Of a DNA stretch of 64,000 bases, positions 10,579 through 22,912 are shown piece by piece (the first letter of the stretch is position 1; each line of letters starts with the position of its first letter). The position numbers were made by a program, and so were the translations under genes. Origin of the DNA: Chimonanthus salicifolius (lineage: Eukaryota > Streptophyta > Magnoliopsida > Laurales > Calycanthaceae); contig CM023540.1 of NCBI GenBank assembly GCA_013350335.1, forward strand, positions 53,258,905 to 53,322,904. Reading direction: 5' to 3'. The notes beneath the pieces are model-generated. The model saw only the letters and a program-made list of their open reading frames with translations. It did not search any database and was not told the DNA's origin.

Positions 10579-12700
10579 CTAAGGATAGAATTAGGGCGTT
10601 AGATCAACGCGCCCAGTAGGATTTCCGATTAGGGCTACCACATGGTTAGTATATAAAAACATGCATATATCATAATATATATGGTCATCAAAAATAGGTA
10701 AATCAATGCTATGTAAATATGCACATGTAATGAGTCCCTCCCATCATGCATATACACAGCCATCACTTGACGAAACTCTCACCGTCAAGGTAAATCACAA
10801 TACACTTTCATTTCAGAGTGATAATATTCCTCCTGGTGGGACCTGCATCACCTAAGGAGGCCAATGTGGCTCTCATCATCATAGTATTTCTCCTGGCGGG
10901 ACCCTCATCGCCTAAGGAGACCAATGTGATTCTCATCATTATACATTTCTCCTGGCGGGACCTGCATCGCCTAAGGAGACCAATGCATTTCTCATCCTTA
11001 TAACATTTCTCCTGGAGGGACCTGCATCGCCTAAGGAGACCAATGTATTATCATCATCATGATACTACTCCTGGCGGGACCTGCATCGCCTAAGGAGGTT
11101 TCACAGTTGCATCACAGCATATCACCGGAGTGTGGGCTCCGGGTTCCACAATCATCATCCCATGCCATGCATGAGATATCAATGCATTGTATGTCATTTG
11201 CAAATACAAAACTCATCATTCAAAACCACATTTGAATCATAAATCAAATACAACATATCTCATAAGAACTTAATAAAACCAAATCATAATTGTGGTTACA
11301 AGTAGGTAGGAAACCTACTGAAGATTCACTTCAGTGTTTGATCTTTCTAAATCGTCACCCGTTCACAACTCGTACACCGTTCACGCAAGTCTCAATACCT
11401 TATTTACATAGCAGCAAATCAAACATTCATCCATGTAATTCCAACTTGGTCTAAGTCCCAAAAATGTACTATGTGGGGTTTGGCCATACCCCATGGCCGA
11501 ACCTCACCTATTTACAATTTGGTCTCTCTTTCATATAATTACAACCATACACTTAAACCATACCTCCAAATAAAACCTTGGTAGGGTTCGGCCATACTAC
11601 ATGGCCGAACCTTACTACCTTGTGTTTTGGCTCATATGTCCATTCTTTTGATCTTTAAATTTGAAAACCATTTGATCCAACAAAAACAATCCATACAACA
11701 TGGTCCATGGGGTTCGGCCATACACATGGCCGAACCCAATGGTTCCCTTGGTTCAATAATTTTAACCTATGTACTTAACTTAGGCTCCACTCTTTTACCA
11801 AGATAAATACATGGTTCAGCCATCCAATGGCTGACCCAATACAATAACCATTTCTCCATTTTTAATCACATAAACCCCCATAAAATGACCCATGGGGTTC
11901 GGCCATGCACATGGCAGAACCTTATGGTTCTTTTGATGCAATTTTTCCAACACTTCTACATTATTTATCTACTGCATCTTAGCCATAAAAACAGCAAGGT
12001 TTAATCATCCATTGCCAACCCTATAACAATTACTTAATTCCATTTTTCAATCCTTTAAAAAATCTTCACACATGGTATGGTTTTTATCCCCAAAAACCAT
12101 ACCATTTATCGATAACTTTCATGGGGTTCGGCCATCCAAAGTGGCCGAACCCTATGCTCTAAATTTCCATCCTTTTAAACCTCCTCATCATACTTTACAT
12201 CATTAATTAATTCGGCCACAACATGACCTAATTAACACATGTAAAAATCACCATGGTTTGACATGGTTTTTGACCTTTAAGAACATCAAACCAATCCACT
12301 CTTTCATGGGGTTCGGCCAACCAAGATGGCCGAACCCAATGACATATTTTTTTATCCTTTTAAGCCATCTAATCCAAGATTAAATTCCCTGATGTAATCG
12401 GCCAATCCATAGCCCAACACATGACACTCAAAACCATGATTTTAAAACTTTTCAAAACATGCACTTAATCTAACTTAGCATAAAAAACAGTCCATGGTTT
12501 TGTCTTACAAAAACCATCCAAATTAACCTATTCTTTTCATGGGGTTCTTCCATCCCAAGTGGCCGAACCCTATGATCCATTTTTCATCTCATTTATGAAT
12601 TACCATCCAAGGTCTAACCCTTTATGGATTCGGCCAAGTGATGGCCAAATCATACTCTTTTTTTACAACTTATTTAACTAAATACTTAAGAAAATCTTAC
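10579..12700 (-). other. Predicted LTR leader intron with hairpin array (S2)
   Basis: Read on the minus strand, a donor-like TTG|GTAAGA lies at 12700 and an acceptor-like TTCTATCCTTAG ends at 10579, with CTAAC just upstream and ACTGGGCGCG before that. Hairpins at about 11472, 11584, 11708, 11813, 11889, 12122, 12307 and 12540 are all inside. Some arms have decayed, for example GGTTTGGCC. Confidence 0.5.
10825..11100 (-). repeat. Five-copy ~60-bp tandem repeat in S2
   Basis: Five units of TCTCCTGGCGGGACCTGCAT followed by CGCCTAAGGAGACCAATG. TCTCCT can pair with AGGAGA, so each unit is a potential hairpin. The block takes the same place relative to the acceptor-like site as the unrelated-looking blocks in A1 and B. 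Confidence 0.9.
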
Positions 12701-13766
12701 CAATTTCTTTTGCTTCTTCCCTCTTGTTTCCTTTCTTTCCTTCTTCCTTAATCCTTTGCCGAAATGGTACTGGATCTATGGTGAAACACAGCAACTGGTT
12801 TGGCCAAGAAATGGTGTTCTTGAGAGGGGGAGAGGGAGAGATGAAAACGAAAATCTTCAAAGTGTACTCAGCCAAATGATGGTGTTTTTTTTTTTTCCTT
12901 TTGTTTATCAGCCTAACCTTCCCATTAATCCTCATTAATCATTGATAAAAACAAGGAGGTGTTGGGTGCCATCCAAGGCACCCCTTGGTACCAACCGTTG
13001 CAACCATTCACTTCAGCCCATGCATCTCATGAGATGAGATGCATGCCGCCATTGCTTGGTGTCCCTTGGCTTTGGCCAAGGCACCCTTTCACTCCAATGG
13101 CTGGGATTGATTTCCCCAAGATTTGTGTGTGATTAAAACACCTTTCCATATCCTCTTGACTCACTTAACTCATGGCCCTTTTTATTCCAACTCAACTCAT
13201 CCAACTCAACACACTTAATGCATCATATTTGAGTCAACTCATTTCTTAATTAAAAATCCAATCCAATTCAGTCCAACTCCACCTGAATTAACTCACACTT
13301 GAGCTCATTTGAGGGCCCACACGGTCAGCCGTGGTCAACTTGGTCAACCCGACCCATTGGGTCCCCATTTAGCTCCTTGACCCGTTTTGACAACATGACC
13401 CATTTATGGGCTGATTTAGCCATTTTTAAGTGGTTTTCACATGTGCATCAAGGCTACCCATTTTTGAGTCCACTTGATTTCCAATCAATTCAGCTTAACC
13501 CCATTAAATTTGGGCTCACCCAATGGTCTAATAAGTCCATTATGATCCATTGGGTCCAATTGGGTCCTTTGACCCAATTACCCATATTGACCCAAATTGA
13601 TGTACATTACCCATCCAATCAAATTTGACATTTATAATGTGCTCATAGGGTCTTAATTTGAGCAATGGGCCCCACTATTTTCTCATTTAACGTCATAATT
13701 AATAAATTTACCAATCCAAGGGCATTTTCGTAATTATCCATTTCATTGAGAAATTGGGTTGTTACA

Positions 13767-13996
13767 TGTTGTGGGTGTTGACTCACCAGGAATTTATGGG
13801 CTTCTAACGAATGAGTTCGGCCGGCTCACTCGATAGAAGACCTATAGAATTCTGTGAGGGGTGGATACGCAAGTCGTGTGGAGACCAACAAATGGGGTCC
13901 AAGGTTATAGATTTGATTATCGAGACTCTGGTGCTTGGTTGAAGAGACCATAGATGAGTCTGGTTGGCAGTCCGTTGAGGATTGGTGAGGTGGTTA
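13767..13996 (+). other. O LTR segment between S2 and B
   Basis: About 225 bases of O's LTR left between the right duplication of S2 (TGTTG) and the left duplication of B (GGTTA, 13992-13996). No gene. It joins 10121 on the left and 28982 on the right. Confidence 0.75.
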
Positions 13997-14682
13997 TGTA
14001 ATACCCTAGATTTGTCAATATATCGATATTTACGAAAATGCCATTGGATTTATAAATTGAAGGGTTATGATCATAGATGAGAAAAATGTGGGACCCGTTG
14101 CTCAAGTAAGACTCAATGTACTTGTATAAGGTTTAAATTAAGTTAAATGGGTAATGTACATTTATTCGGGTCAAAGAGGTTAATTGGGTCAAAGGACCCA
14201 AATGGGATCCAATGGGTCGTGGATGACATGATTAATCATTGAGTGAGCTCAAAGCTAAATGGGGTTAAGTTTAATTAAATGTTTGAGTTTGAGTTGAATT
14301 GAAGTAAATAATGAAGTTTAGTTGAGTTGAATTTATGAGTTGAGTTAAATTAAATTGATGAGTAAAATGGGTTGAGTTGAGAGAGTTAAATTATTATAAA
14401 TAAGTGAAGTGTGTGAATGAGAGTGGAGTGTTTTAAATTCCAATTCTAAACCAAGAAAACATTGGTTGCATGGAGAGGCTTTACCATGCATGTAACTCCT
14501 ACAAAAGAGATGAATGGGGTGGCGGTTTGTGAGTAAAAAATGGGAGGAGTTATGTTTTAAATTCAAACATTTTTACACGTTGAAATTGCATGGAGATTTT
14601 AGGTTATGCATGAAAGATTAATCTATGCATAAGAGGAATTTGGATGGTTCAAGGGTTAAGTTACAAAACCGTTGGCATGTAG

Positions 14683-15028
14683 GAGTTTCATCTCAAGGAT
14701 GAAACTCCCACATGAGCATATAATGAAAGGTGGCTGTTATGGATTACCAATTCAAACATGACCGTTGGAGCTTATGGGAGTTTCATTTCAAAATGAAACT
14801 CTCATATGCAAGGATAATGAGAGATGAATGATGGAGGGAATGTATACAACAAAGACATGCATGGAGCCGTTGGAACATGGAGAGTTTCATCTCAAAGGCG
14901 AAACCCCAAGGAAGGTATTAAGCAAATGGGAGTTACAATTGGGTTCACACTTGAAGAAGGATGCATCTAGGGCAGCCAAGAGCCAAAACCGTTGGAGGGT
15001 TTCATGTCAAGGATGAAACCCCCACATG
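14683..15028 (+). repeat. GTTTCATC/GATGAAAC hairpin cluster (B U3)
   Basis: Four inverted repeats of the form GGGAGTTTCATCTCAAGGAT followed by GAAACTCCC occur near 14685, 14776, 14879 and 14998. Arms of 9-12 bases flank short loops and are usually followed by CACATG or CCAAGG. The same family occurs in B's 3' LTR, in C and in N, always upstream of the donor-like site. Confidence 0.85.
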
Positions 15029-15450
15029 AAATAAGTTATGGAAGTAAATGGGAGGAGAGTTACATTTGGTGCCAACCTTGGGCTGAATTTCATTAGCCAA
15101 AAGAATTTCATTTTCTATCACTATCTCTTCCTCTCTTGGACGTTCTCCATCTCTCAAGACCAAGAACATTAGCTGATTGCTTATCTTCAATCAGTCCTTG
15201 GCCGATCTCTTTTATCAAGACAAAATATACAAAGAAGTTTGGCACCAAGGCTTATCACTCTCATCCAAGACCAAAGTTCTCTTTCTCTCTCTCTCTCAAA
15301 TCTATACCTTGGCCGAATTATTCCAAGGAGGTTGCAGCAAGGTTAGTGTCAGCTAAGAGAACAAGAAGGAAGGAGGAAGGCTAAGGATCTAAGAGGAGCA
15401 AAATGAACGAAAGAACAAGCAAAGATCAAATCGGTGGAGTCGCGGAAACG

Positions 15451-17317
15451 GTAGGTGTTCTATAACTGGTATTTAGTAAGATAACCAAAGAAACATGATC
15501 AGTCCATTGTATGTCCAAATCTTAAAAAGGTATGTACAAAAACCATTGAGTATGAAAAGGAGGTGATTAGGTTTGGCCATGATGAATGGCCGAACCCATC
15601 AAAGGGTATGATCATGGCTATGAAGTTTAAATGAGGAGGTAAAAGAACCATAGGGCTCGGCCATAAGTATGGCCGAACCCCATGTAAGAAAATGAATGGA
15701 TAATGATGTGTAAAAGGGGTAAGAAATGGATCATAGGGTTCGACCACTTTGGATGGCCGAACCCCCTGAAAAGACTTGGTGAATTTTTAGGGTGTTTGAG
15801 AGATAAAATCCATATTATGTAATGAAGGTATTAAAGGGTTTAAAATGGAGATAAGTTTACTGTTTTGGAGCAGCTATGGCATGGCTGAACCATGTTAATG
15901 TTATGGCTAAGTTGCTGATCAAAACCATGGACAAATATTGGAGGGTTTACATCAAGGAAACCATAGGGTTCGGCTAAGTGTATGGCCGAACCCCATGGAC
16001 TATTTTTATGGATTAATTAGGGTAAGATCATGGTTGGAAATTATGGATGATGATATGTTCTTAATTTAAGAATCACATATGTATACCTATGGACTTAGTA
16101 TCAGTAAATAACCAACCATGATAGATGATAGAATATGGGATAAAAATCCATAGGGTCGAACCCCATCAATGATCATTTGGTGGACTTAGTGCTAATTTAT
16201 AATGTATTGGAGATGTGTTAATGAAGGATTTAAAAGACAAAAACTAAGTGGTGAGGTTCGGCCATGTTGTACGGCCGAACCCCACTAATGTGGTTTGGAT
16301 ATGGACTTTGGTCTTTAAGAAAAATTAAACAGAGGTTAGTATTGTGGCATTATTGTAAATATGGATGAAATGATCAAAGGTGAAATGATCAAAGATGAAA
16401 TGACCAAAGGAATTGGAATATGGGCCAAAACCAAAGTGGTAAGGTTTGGTCCATGTTGTATGGCCGAACCCTACCAAGGTTCATTTGGAAGTTTGAGTTA
16501 ATTGAATGGTTTTAGTTAAATAAAAGAGAGACCAAAATTTAAATGGGTGAGGTCGGCCATGGGGTATGGCCGAACCCCACAAAGTGGTTTTTGGGACTTA
16601 GACTAAGTTGGAATCATATGGTTAAATGTTTGATTTGTTGTTATATAAATAGGGTCATGGGACTTGCTTGAACGGTGTACGAGTTGTGAACGGGTGACGG
16701 TTTAAAAGAACAGTCAACCTAAGTGAACATTGTGTAGGTACCTTTTTGTAACCACACATATATGTGATGTTTTATCTTAATTTTGATGAGTTATGTGCTA
16801 AGTTATCATGTTTCAAAGTAGTTTTGTATGGTAATATGTATTTACAAATGGCATGACATCATGGACATCTCATGCATGGCCTGGGGTGGTAATTATGGAA
16901 ACCGGAGACCACACTCCGTCGGGACGTCTGAAAGACCACTGTGGGGTACCTTGATGATGAGAATCCCATCAAGAGGAAACCGAAGATCACACTCCGTCGG
17001 GGCGTCCAAAAGACCACTGTGGGGTACCTTGATGATGATAATCACATCAAGAGGAATCCGGAGGCCACACTCCGTCGGGGAGTCCGAAAGACCACTGTGG
17101 GGTACCTTGATGATGAGAATCCCGTCAAGAAGAGGCTATGTATAATTGTGATGGGTGGGACTTATTACATGAGCATAACATACATAGCATTGGTTTTATG
17201 AGGTTTTGATGAACATGTATTATTATATTATTTGCATGTTGTTTTACTAACCTTGTGGTAGCCCTAATCAGAAACACTACTGGGCGCGTTGATCTAACGG
17301 CCTATCTCTATCCTTAG
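15451..17317 (+). other. Predicted LTR leader intron with hairpin array (B 5' LTR)
   Basis: GAGTCGCGGAAACG|GTAGGT gives a donor-like site at 15451. ACTGGGCGCG, CTAAC and a pyrimidine tract CTATCTCTATCCTTAG end at 17317. Hairpins of the GGTTCGGCC class (near 15571, 15652, 15731, 15963, 16255, 16450, 16551) all lie between. B's 3' LTR has the same sites at 26694 and 28473. Confidence 0.55.
16898..17131 (+). repeat. Three-copy 78-bp tandem repeat (B 5' LTR)
   Basis: Units at 16898, 16976 and 17054, exactly 78 bp each. Each carries CCACACTCCGTCGGGGCGTC, AGACCACTGTGGGGTACC and a CTTGATG...CATCAAG hairpin. The 3' LTR has only two units (28132-28287). Confidence 0.95.
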
Positions 17318-17820
17318 TGGACGACGTAGGAAAGGGGAAGAACGAGGATCGTGATGGAAACCAAGCATAGGCGCTTGGTCTTTGAATGGACTTTGAATTA
17401 TGGACTTTTTATTTAAGTTATTTGGACAATGTAATTTGATAGTTAGATGTTATTGGCATGTAATAATGTAGTTAACTATGGTTTGGATGGTTTGGTATGA
17501 ATGTTTAGTTTAAGGCTATGCTAGTAATTTTGGAGATAATGTTTATATGATTTGCTATCTAGAAATGGAAAATGGAGTAGTCTTAGGATCTATTATAACC
17601 ATCAGTTAGACGAAGTAAATTCCGCAAGTTCATTGTACCATGTGTGGATCAGTTCTTATAGACTTAGTTCATACGCACATGGGCTTGGCCAGTTAAGGGT
17701 CGGACGTTAGAAGTCCGATCTTAACTCGCGTCGTGACATCCCGCCCCGATCACTTGTTATTATTATTTAAAGAAAAAATAAACTCTGATTATTATGGTGA
17801 AAAGGGCGGGGTGTTACAGT

Positions 17821-17832
17821 TGGTATCAGAGC
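17821..17832 (+). other. Primer binding site of B
   Basis: TGGTATCAGAGC, complementary to the 3' end of plant initiator-Met tRNA, two bases after the LTR end. It starts minus-strand DNA synthesis. Confidence 0.95.
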
Positions 17833-18225
17833 CAAACAGGAAGTTGAATATTCCGAAGTAAGATTAAGATGGTTTCATGTCTCACTGACAGATAAGAATC
17901 CGAACTGACCGACTCTTCGGAGTCCGCTGATTGGGGGCTGGATTAATTTACTTCTTAGACTCAGACTGAACAATCAATCTGAGAACAACAGTGAAAGATA
18001 GCAAAAGTACAATCATTATAGTTGATCTACCAAACGTAGCAAAATAGGATATACTTGCCCAATTTTTCCCAAATTGTAAAAGATAGTAAACAATAGGTAT
18101 TTAGAAATTTCCCCCAAAAACAAAGGAAAACCAAGTTTGCTTATTTGGAAATCTCCCCAAAATAGTGAAAAAACACAAACTGTACGAAGAAACAAAGTCG
18201 TTAATGTTTTCATGACTTAGGGAAA
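17833..18225 (+). other. Untranslated leader of B
   Basis: About 390 bases between PBS and the gag start with no reading frame of note. The same stretch in D (39177-39535) is recognisably similar, including the ACTGACCGACTCTTCGGAGT block. Confidence 0.8.
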
Positions 18226-19530
18226 ATGGCTCCAAAGAAAAAGATCCCTCAGAACCAGAAGGGGAAGGAAAAAGTGTTACAAATCACTCAACATGAGAAA
18301 GTGGTATCTCAACAAGAAAAATCTGTACATGAGAAGGAGCCATCTATACAAGAGAAGGAGGTGACTTAACCTGAGAATGAGCAATCTTTCCATGAAAAGT
18401 CACGCAATGAGGAAGAATCACATCACTCCCGACGAGAAGAGAAGGAAAGTGAACATTCATCTCGGAAGGAGGAAGAGGGGAACAATGGCGTACATATACC
18501 ACATGTGTCACCTGAACTACAGGGCTTAGTTCAAGCGGTGGTGACTTCTGTACTCCAACAGCATATGAATGGAAGTGAAAGTTCTAAAGACGTCAATGAC
18601 CGGCGTATGGTTCGAGAATTCCAGAAACAGCGCCCTCCCTACTTCAAAGGGAAGGAAGGGGCTGTCGGAGCTGAACATTGGCTGAAGAAGATCACTCAGA
18701 TCTTAACTCTACTCAAGATCTCGAGTCATGCTGATAGGATTCTACTGGCTACATCACAACTAATTGAAGATGCCATTAAATGGTGGGAGGTAATTGAGAA
18801 ACAGCGGGCACTCGTACCAGTAACGGAGAGGACGACCATGACCTGGGACGAGTTTTCAGCGACCTTTTTGGAACACTACTTCCCGGAGGAGGAGAAAGAG
18901 CGTCAGACTCAAGCCTTTCTGTCCTTGGTACAGGGTTCTATAACGGTGGCAAAGTATCACTAGGAATTTCTCAGTCTATCCTGCTATGCATTTTATATGG
19001 TGGATACAGAGCACCGCAGGGCACGGAAGTTTGAGAGGGGTCTACGGCCAAACATCAGGGCCACAGTGACCATATTTAAGGCAGCCACACTGGCTGAGGT
19101 GGTCAGCAAGACCACTATAGCAGAGCGAGAGTTGAATGAGATGGTACGGTTTGACAACCGCTGAGCTCCAAGTGGGAGGGGTGGGTTCCAGCCCAACAAG
19201 AGGTTCCGACCGAACTTCAGCAGACCTTCACCATCTACAGGGTCCACATGGGGCTTTCGTCCCAATCAGCCCTCCCCATCTGCATCAGTCGCTCAGTCAT
19301 TCAGAGGGGTGAACAACTGCTTCCACTGTGATCAGCCGGGTCACTTCAAGAGAGATTGTCCAAAGCTCAACAAGCTCTCGTATTCCAGAGGATCTTTCCG
19401 TCCACCAGCTAGGCCAGTTAACTCCTGGGGAGGCAGGACTTATAATCAGGTGGGTCGGGCACCTAACCCTACTCGATCTGGACGTCTGTTTACTCTAGCA
19501 CCTCCTGAGGATGTGGATCATTCTGTGATT
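18226..19530 (+). pseudogene. gag: Gag of B (nucleocapsid/capsid), broken
   Basis: The start at 18226 (ATGGCTCCAAAG) opens a lysine- and glutamate-rich N-terminus. The retrotransposon gag domain follows (PPYFKGKEGAVGAEHWL, then WWEVIEKQ and TFLEHYFPEEEKERQTQAF), and then a CCHC zinc knuckle CFHCDQPGHFKRDC from 19318. It would form the virus-like particle and bind element RNA. In-frame stops occur at 18367 (TAA), 18961 (TAG) and 19162 (TGA), all in one frame; D has sense codons at the last two sites. Gag and pol share this frame, as usual for chromoviruses. Confidence 0.9.
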
Positions 19531-22500
19531 CAAGGTATGGCTGTTGTCAGTAGTTCCTATGCATATGCACTATTTGATTCTGGAGCTTCACACTCCTTTA
19601 TATCTGCATCATTTATACCTGCCACTGGAACTCTAGTTCAAAATTGTCCACATCACTCACAATGGTATCCCCTGTCGAAGACACGTCCTTGGGACTCATA
19701 TGCACTGCAGTTAATACTGAACTCGCTGGACTCAGATTTGAGTTCAATTATCTGGTACTCAACATGACTGAGTACGATATTATCTTTGGCATGGACTGGT
19801 TGGTTAGTTTTCAAGCCAATATTGACTGTTATCGCCACAGAGTGACATTTTGGTCACCTGAAGGGAAGCAGTATGTGGTTCGTACAGACAAGCAGAGCAG
19901 ACTGCAGGAAGGGTTGAACCATTTGATATTGAACAATATCATCATAAGCAAAGCACCAGTCACTAAACTTCCAGCAGTGGTGCAAGAATTTACGGATGTG
20001 TTCCCAAAAGAACTCCCTGGCTTACCACCCATGAGGGAGCTCAATTTTGAGATCAAGCTATATCCTGGTACTTCACCAGTGTCTTTACCACATTATCGGA
20101 TGGCACCAGCGGAGATGTCCGAGCTAAAGAAGCAGATTGATGAACTGCTTAAATTGGGTTGCATCCGAAACAGCACGTCGTCTCTTGGGGAGCACCAGTG
20201 TTGTTTGTGAAGAAAAAGGACGGTTCACTCCGAATGTGTGCAGACTACTGGAAACTGAATCAGCTAACTGTCCGGAACAAGTACCCTTTGCCCAGGATCG
20301 ATGATTTATTCGATCAATTGAGGGGTTCCAATCACTTTTCGAAGATTGATCTGATGTCTGGTTATCATCAAATCCGGGTTAGGGAGGAAGATATAGAGAA
20401 GACAGCCTTCAAGACGCAGTATGGATTATATGAGTTTGTAGTCATGCCGTTTGGACTCACCAATGCACCGGCTGTGTTCATGGATCTAATGAACATGATC
20501 TTCCATCCGTACCTGGACCAGTTTGTGATTGTGTTTATTGATGATATTCTGATCTTTTCCAAAAGTAAGGAAGACCATGCTGAGAACCTACGGATAGTCT
20601 TGAACACTTTGAGACAGAACAAGCTGTATGCCAAAGCAAGCAAATGTGAATTTTGGCTATCTGAGGTCAAATTCTTGGGGCATGTCATAACAGCAGATGG
20701 TATAGCTGTTGATCCGGCTAAGGTGGCTGCAGTGAGCGAGTAGAAAGCACCAAAGAATGTCACTGAAATCTGTAGCTTCCTGGGTTTGGTTGGTTATTAC
20801 AGGAAGTTCATCATGGACTTCTCCAAAATAGCATCACCATTGACTCGACTCACTTAGAAAGGAGTCAAATATGAGTGGACAGATCTGTGCAACCGGAGGT
20901 TCGAGGAGCTGAAAGATAGACTTACAACTGCTCCTATCTTAATTTTGCCGGAAAGAGGCAAAGGTTATGAAGTACAATGCGATGCTTCAGGAGAAGGACT
21001 GGGGTGTTCACTCATGCAACGTCATCGTGTGGTGGCATATGGTTCAAGACAATTAAAAATTCATGAACGTCTCTACCCCACACATGATCTAGAATTAGCT
21101 ACAGTGGTCTTCGCTCTCAAAAGCTGGAGACACTATCTATATGGCGAGAAATTTGAAGTGTTTTCAGATCATAAGAGCTTGAAGTACTTATTTGATCAAA
21201 AAGAGCTCAATCTGAGGCAGTGTAGATGGATGGAATATCTGGTGGATTATGAGTTCGCACTACGATATCATCCGGGTAAGGAAAACAAGGTGGCGGATGC
21301 TCTCAGCCGCATATCACATGCATCAGTGGCATGTCTGATCAGAATAGAATGGGAGATGTTGAACACCATTCGAGAGTTCAATCTATATATCACAAACCAT
21401 GGTAGCATGTACAATTTAATCATACGGTCCAACATGGTTACCAAGATTGAACAAAAGCAGTGAGCAGATCCGGAAGTGGAGGAGATATGGGCCAAGATGT
21501 CTAATGGAGTGGTCATACTGGAATGAGAATTGCGACCAGGACAGGGTCTTGTATTCCGGAGAAGAATATATGCGCCAAGAAGCTGCAGGAAAGAGTTGTT
21601 GATTGAGGCACATCAGACCAAACTCTCCATACATCCGAGCAGCAACAAGATGTATCACGACCTGAAGAGGCATTACTGGTGGCACATACTCAAAAGAGAT
21701 GTGGCGGAATTTGTGGCACATTGCTTAACTTGTCAGCAGGTTAAGACGGAACATCAAAAGCCACCAAGGTTACTCAAACCCTTAGCAGTGCCGGAATGGA
21801 AATGGGAGCACATTTCCATGGATTTTGTAACATGGTTGCCTAAGTCATCAAAGGGCAACGATGCAATATGGGTTGTGGTAGACCGATTGACCAAGTCGGC
21901 TCACTTTCTACCCATCAAGATGACAGATTCGTCAGAGACATTGGGACGACGGTATATCAGGGATATCATCAGATTGCATGGTATTCCTCGGACTAGATAG
22001 AGATGGCCGATTCACCGGAAGGGTGTGGCAGAGTATGCAGTCGGCCATGGGGACTGATCTACTGACTAGCACCGCATTCCATCCACAGACTGATGGACAG
22101 TCGGAAAGGACAATACAAACACTGGAGGACATGCTGAGGGCGTGCATGCTAGACTTCAAGGGTGGATGGGAGGATCATTTACCACTGGTAGAGTTTTCAT
22201 ATAACAATAGCTACCAAGCAAGCCTTCAGATGGCTCCATTCGAGGCTTTGTATGGAAGACCATGTAGGTCACCAGTGTGTTGGACTGAGGCCGTCGAGCC
22301 TGCACTAATTGGACCCGAGCTAGTCGCAGAGACTACAACACAGATTCAGTTGATTTGTCAGCATTTATTGACTACACAAAATAGGCAAAAGAGCTATGTT
22401 GACAAAATGAGGAGGTTTCTCGAATTTGAAGTGGGGGACATAGTATTCTTGAAGGTCTCACCACGAAAGGGGCACATGAGGTTTGGAAAGAAGGGAAAAC

Positions 22501-22850
22501 TGTCGCCAAGATACATGGGACCGTTTTCAATTATAAGAAGGATGGGGGATGTAGCTTATCAGTTAGCACTTCCCTCACAACTGGCATCTCTACACGATGT
22601 GTTTCATGTGTCGATGCTGAGGAAGTACAATCCCGATCCGTCTCATGTTTTGAATGTGCAAGACATAGATGTGCAAAGCGACGTCACTTATGCCGAGAAA
22701 CCGGTCAGAATAATAGAGACTGAGCAAAGGGTGTTGCGGAACCAAGCGATTCAGTTTGTCAAGGTGGTATGGGATCGACATGGTGTTGAGGAAACCACTT
22801 GGGAACTAGAATCGGAGATGAGAACAGCTCACCCTGAATTGTTTGTATGA
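19531..22850 (+). pseudogene. pol: Pol of B: protease, RT, RNase H, integrase, chromodomain; broken
   Basis: Domains in order: protease with FDSGASHSF near 19574; RT from about 20195 with [10 protein letters not shown] near 20534 (catalytic DD kept); RNase H with [10 protein letters not shown] near 20979; integrase zinc finger with HQTKLSIHP and CLTCQQVK (about 21610-21745); core with SMDFVTWLP near 21818 and HPQTDGQSERT near 22080; and a C-terminal chromodomain with IQFVKVVWDRHGVEETTWE near 22750-22805. Frameshifts lie near 19640 (one base missing against D), 20178 (extra bases) and 21990 (inside the integrase core). Stops lie at 20741, 20855, 21461, 21524 and 21998. The chromodomain is expected to steer insertion to heterochromatin, in keeping with the nest seen here. 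Confidence 0.93.
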
Positions 22851-22890
22851 TTTATTTTGGAATCCTACTTCGTTCGATTTTCGGGACAAA

Positions 22891-22912
22891 AATTTTAAAA
22901 AGAGGATTGTAT
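22891..22912 (+). other. Polypurine tract region of B
   Basis: AAATTTTAAAAAGAGGATTG-type purine-rich sequence directly before the 3' LTR start (TGTAATACCC, 22913). It would prime plus-strand DNA synthesis. The run is imperfect. Confidence 0.6.

Larger units (their letters stand above)
10127..13766 (-). mobile_element. Solo LTR S2, reverse orientation, duplication TGTTG
   Basis: 3640 bp flanked by perfect TGTTG at 10122-10126 and 13767-13771. On the plus strand it opens TGTAACGCCCCGCTC, the complement of the GGGGCGTTACA ends of the other LTRs, and closes GGGTTGTTACA, so it lies on the minus strand. It carries about eight hairpins, a five-unit tandem block and splice-like sites. No coding sequence is present, so it is a solo LTR inserted in O's LTR. 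Confidence 0.94.
13997..17818 (+). mobile_element. 5' LTR of element B
   Basis: TGTAATACCCTAG to GGGCGGGGTGTTACA, 3822 bp. Order inside: GTTTCATC-type hairpins (14680-15030), a CTCTCTCTCTCTC leader near 15290, a donor-like site at 15451, GGTTCGGCC-type hairpins (15571-16580), a 78-bp tandem block (16898-17131), an acceptor-like site at 17317, a CCAAGC...GCTTGG hairpin near 17362, and a terminal hairpin at 17691-17726. It provides the element's promoter and, as LTR, its terminator. Confidence 0.95.

Noticed and set aside
16828..17201. Two overlapping frames of 86-105 codons
   Set aside because: They translate the three 78-bp tandem units in an LTR and differ in copy number in the other LTR.
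20368..20763. 131-codon minus-strand frame
   Set aside because: It lies opposite the conserved RT of element B; the plus strand explains the sequence.
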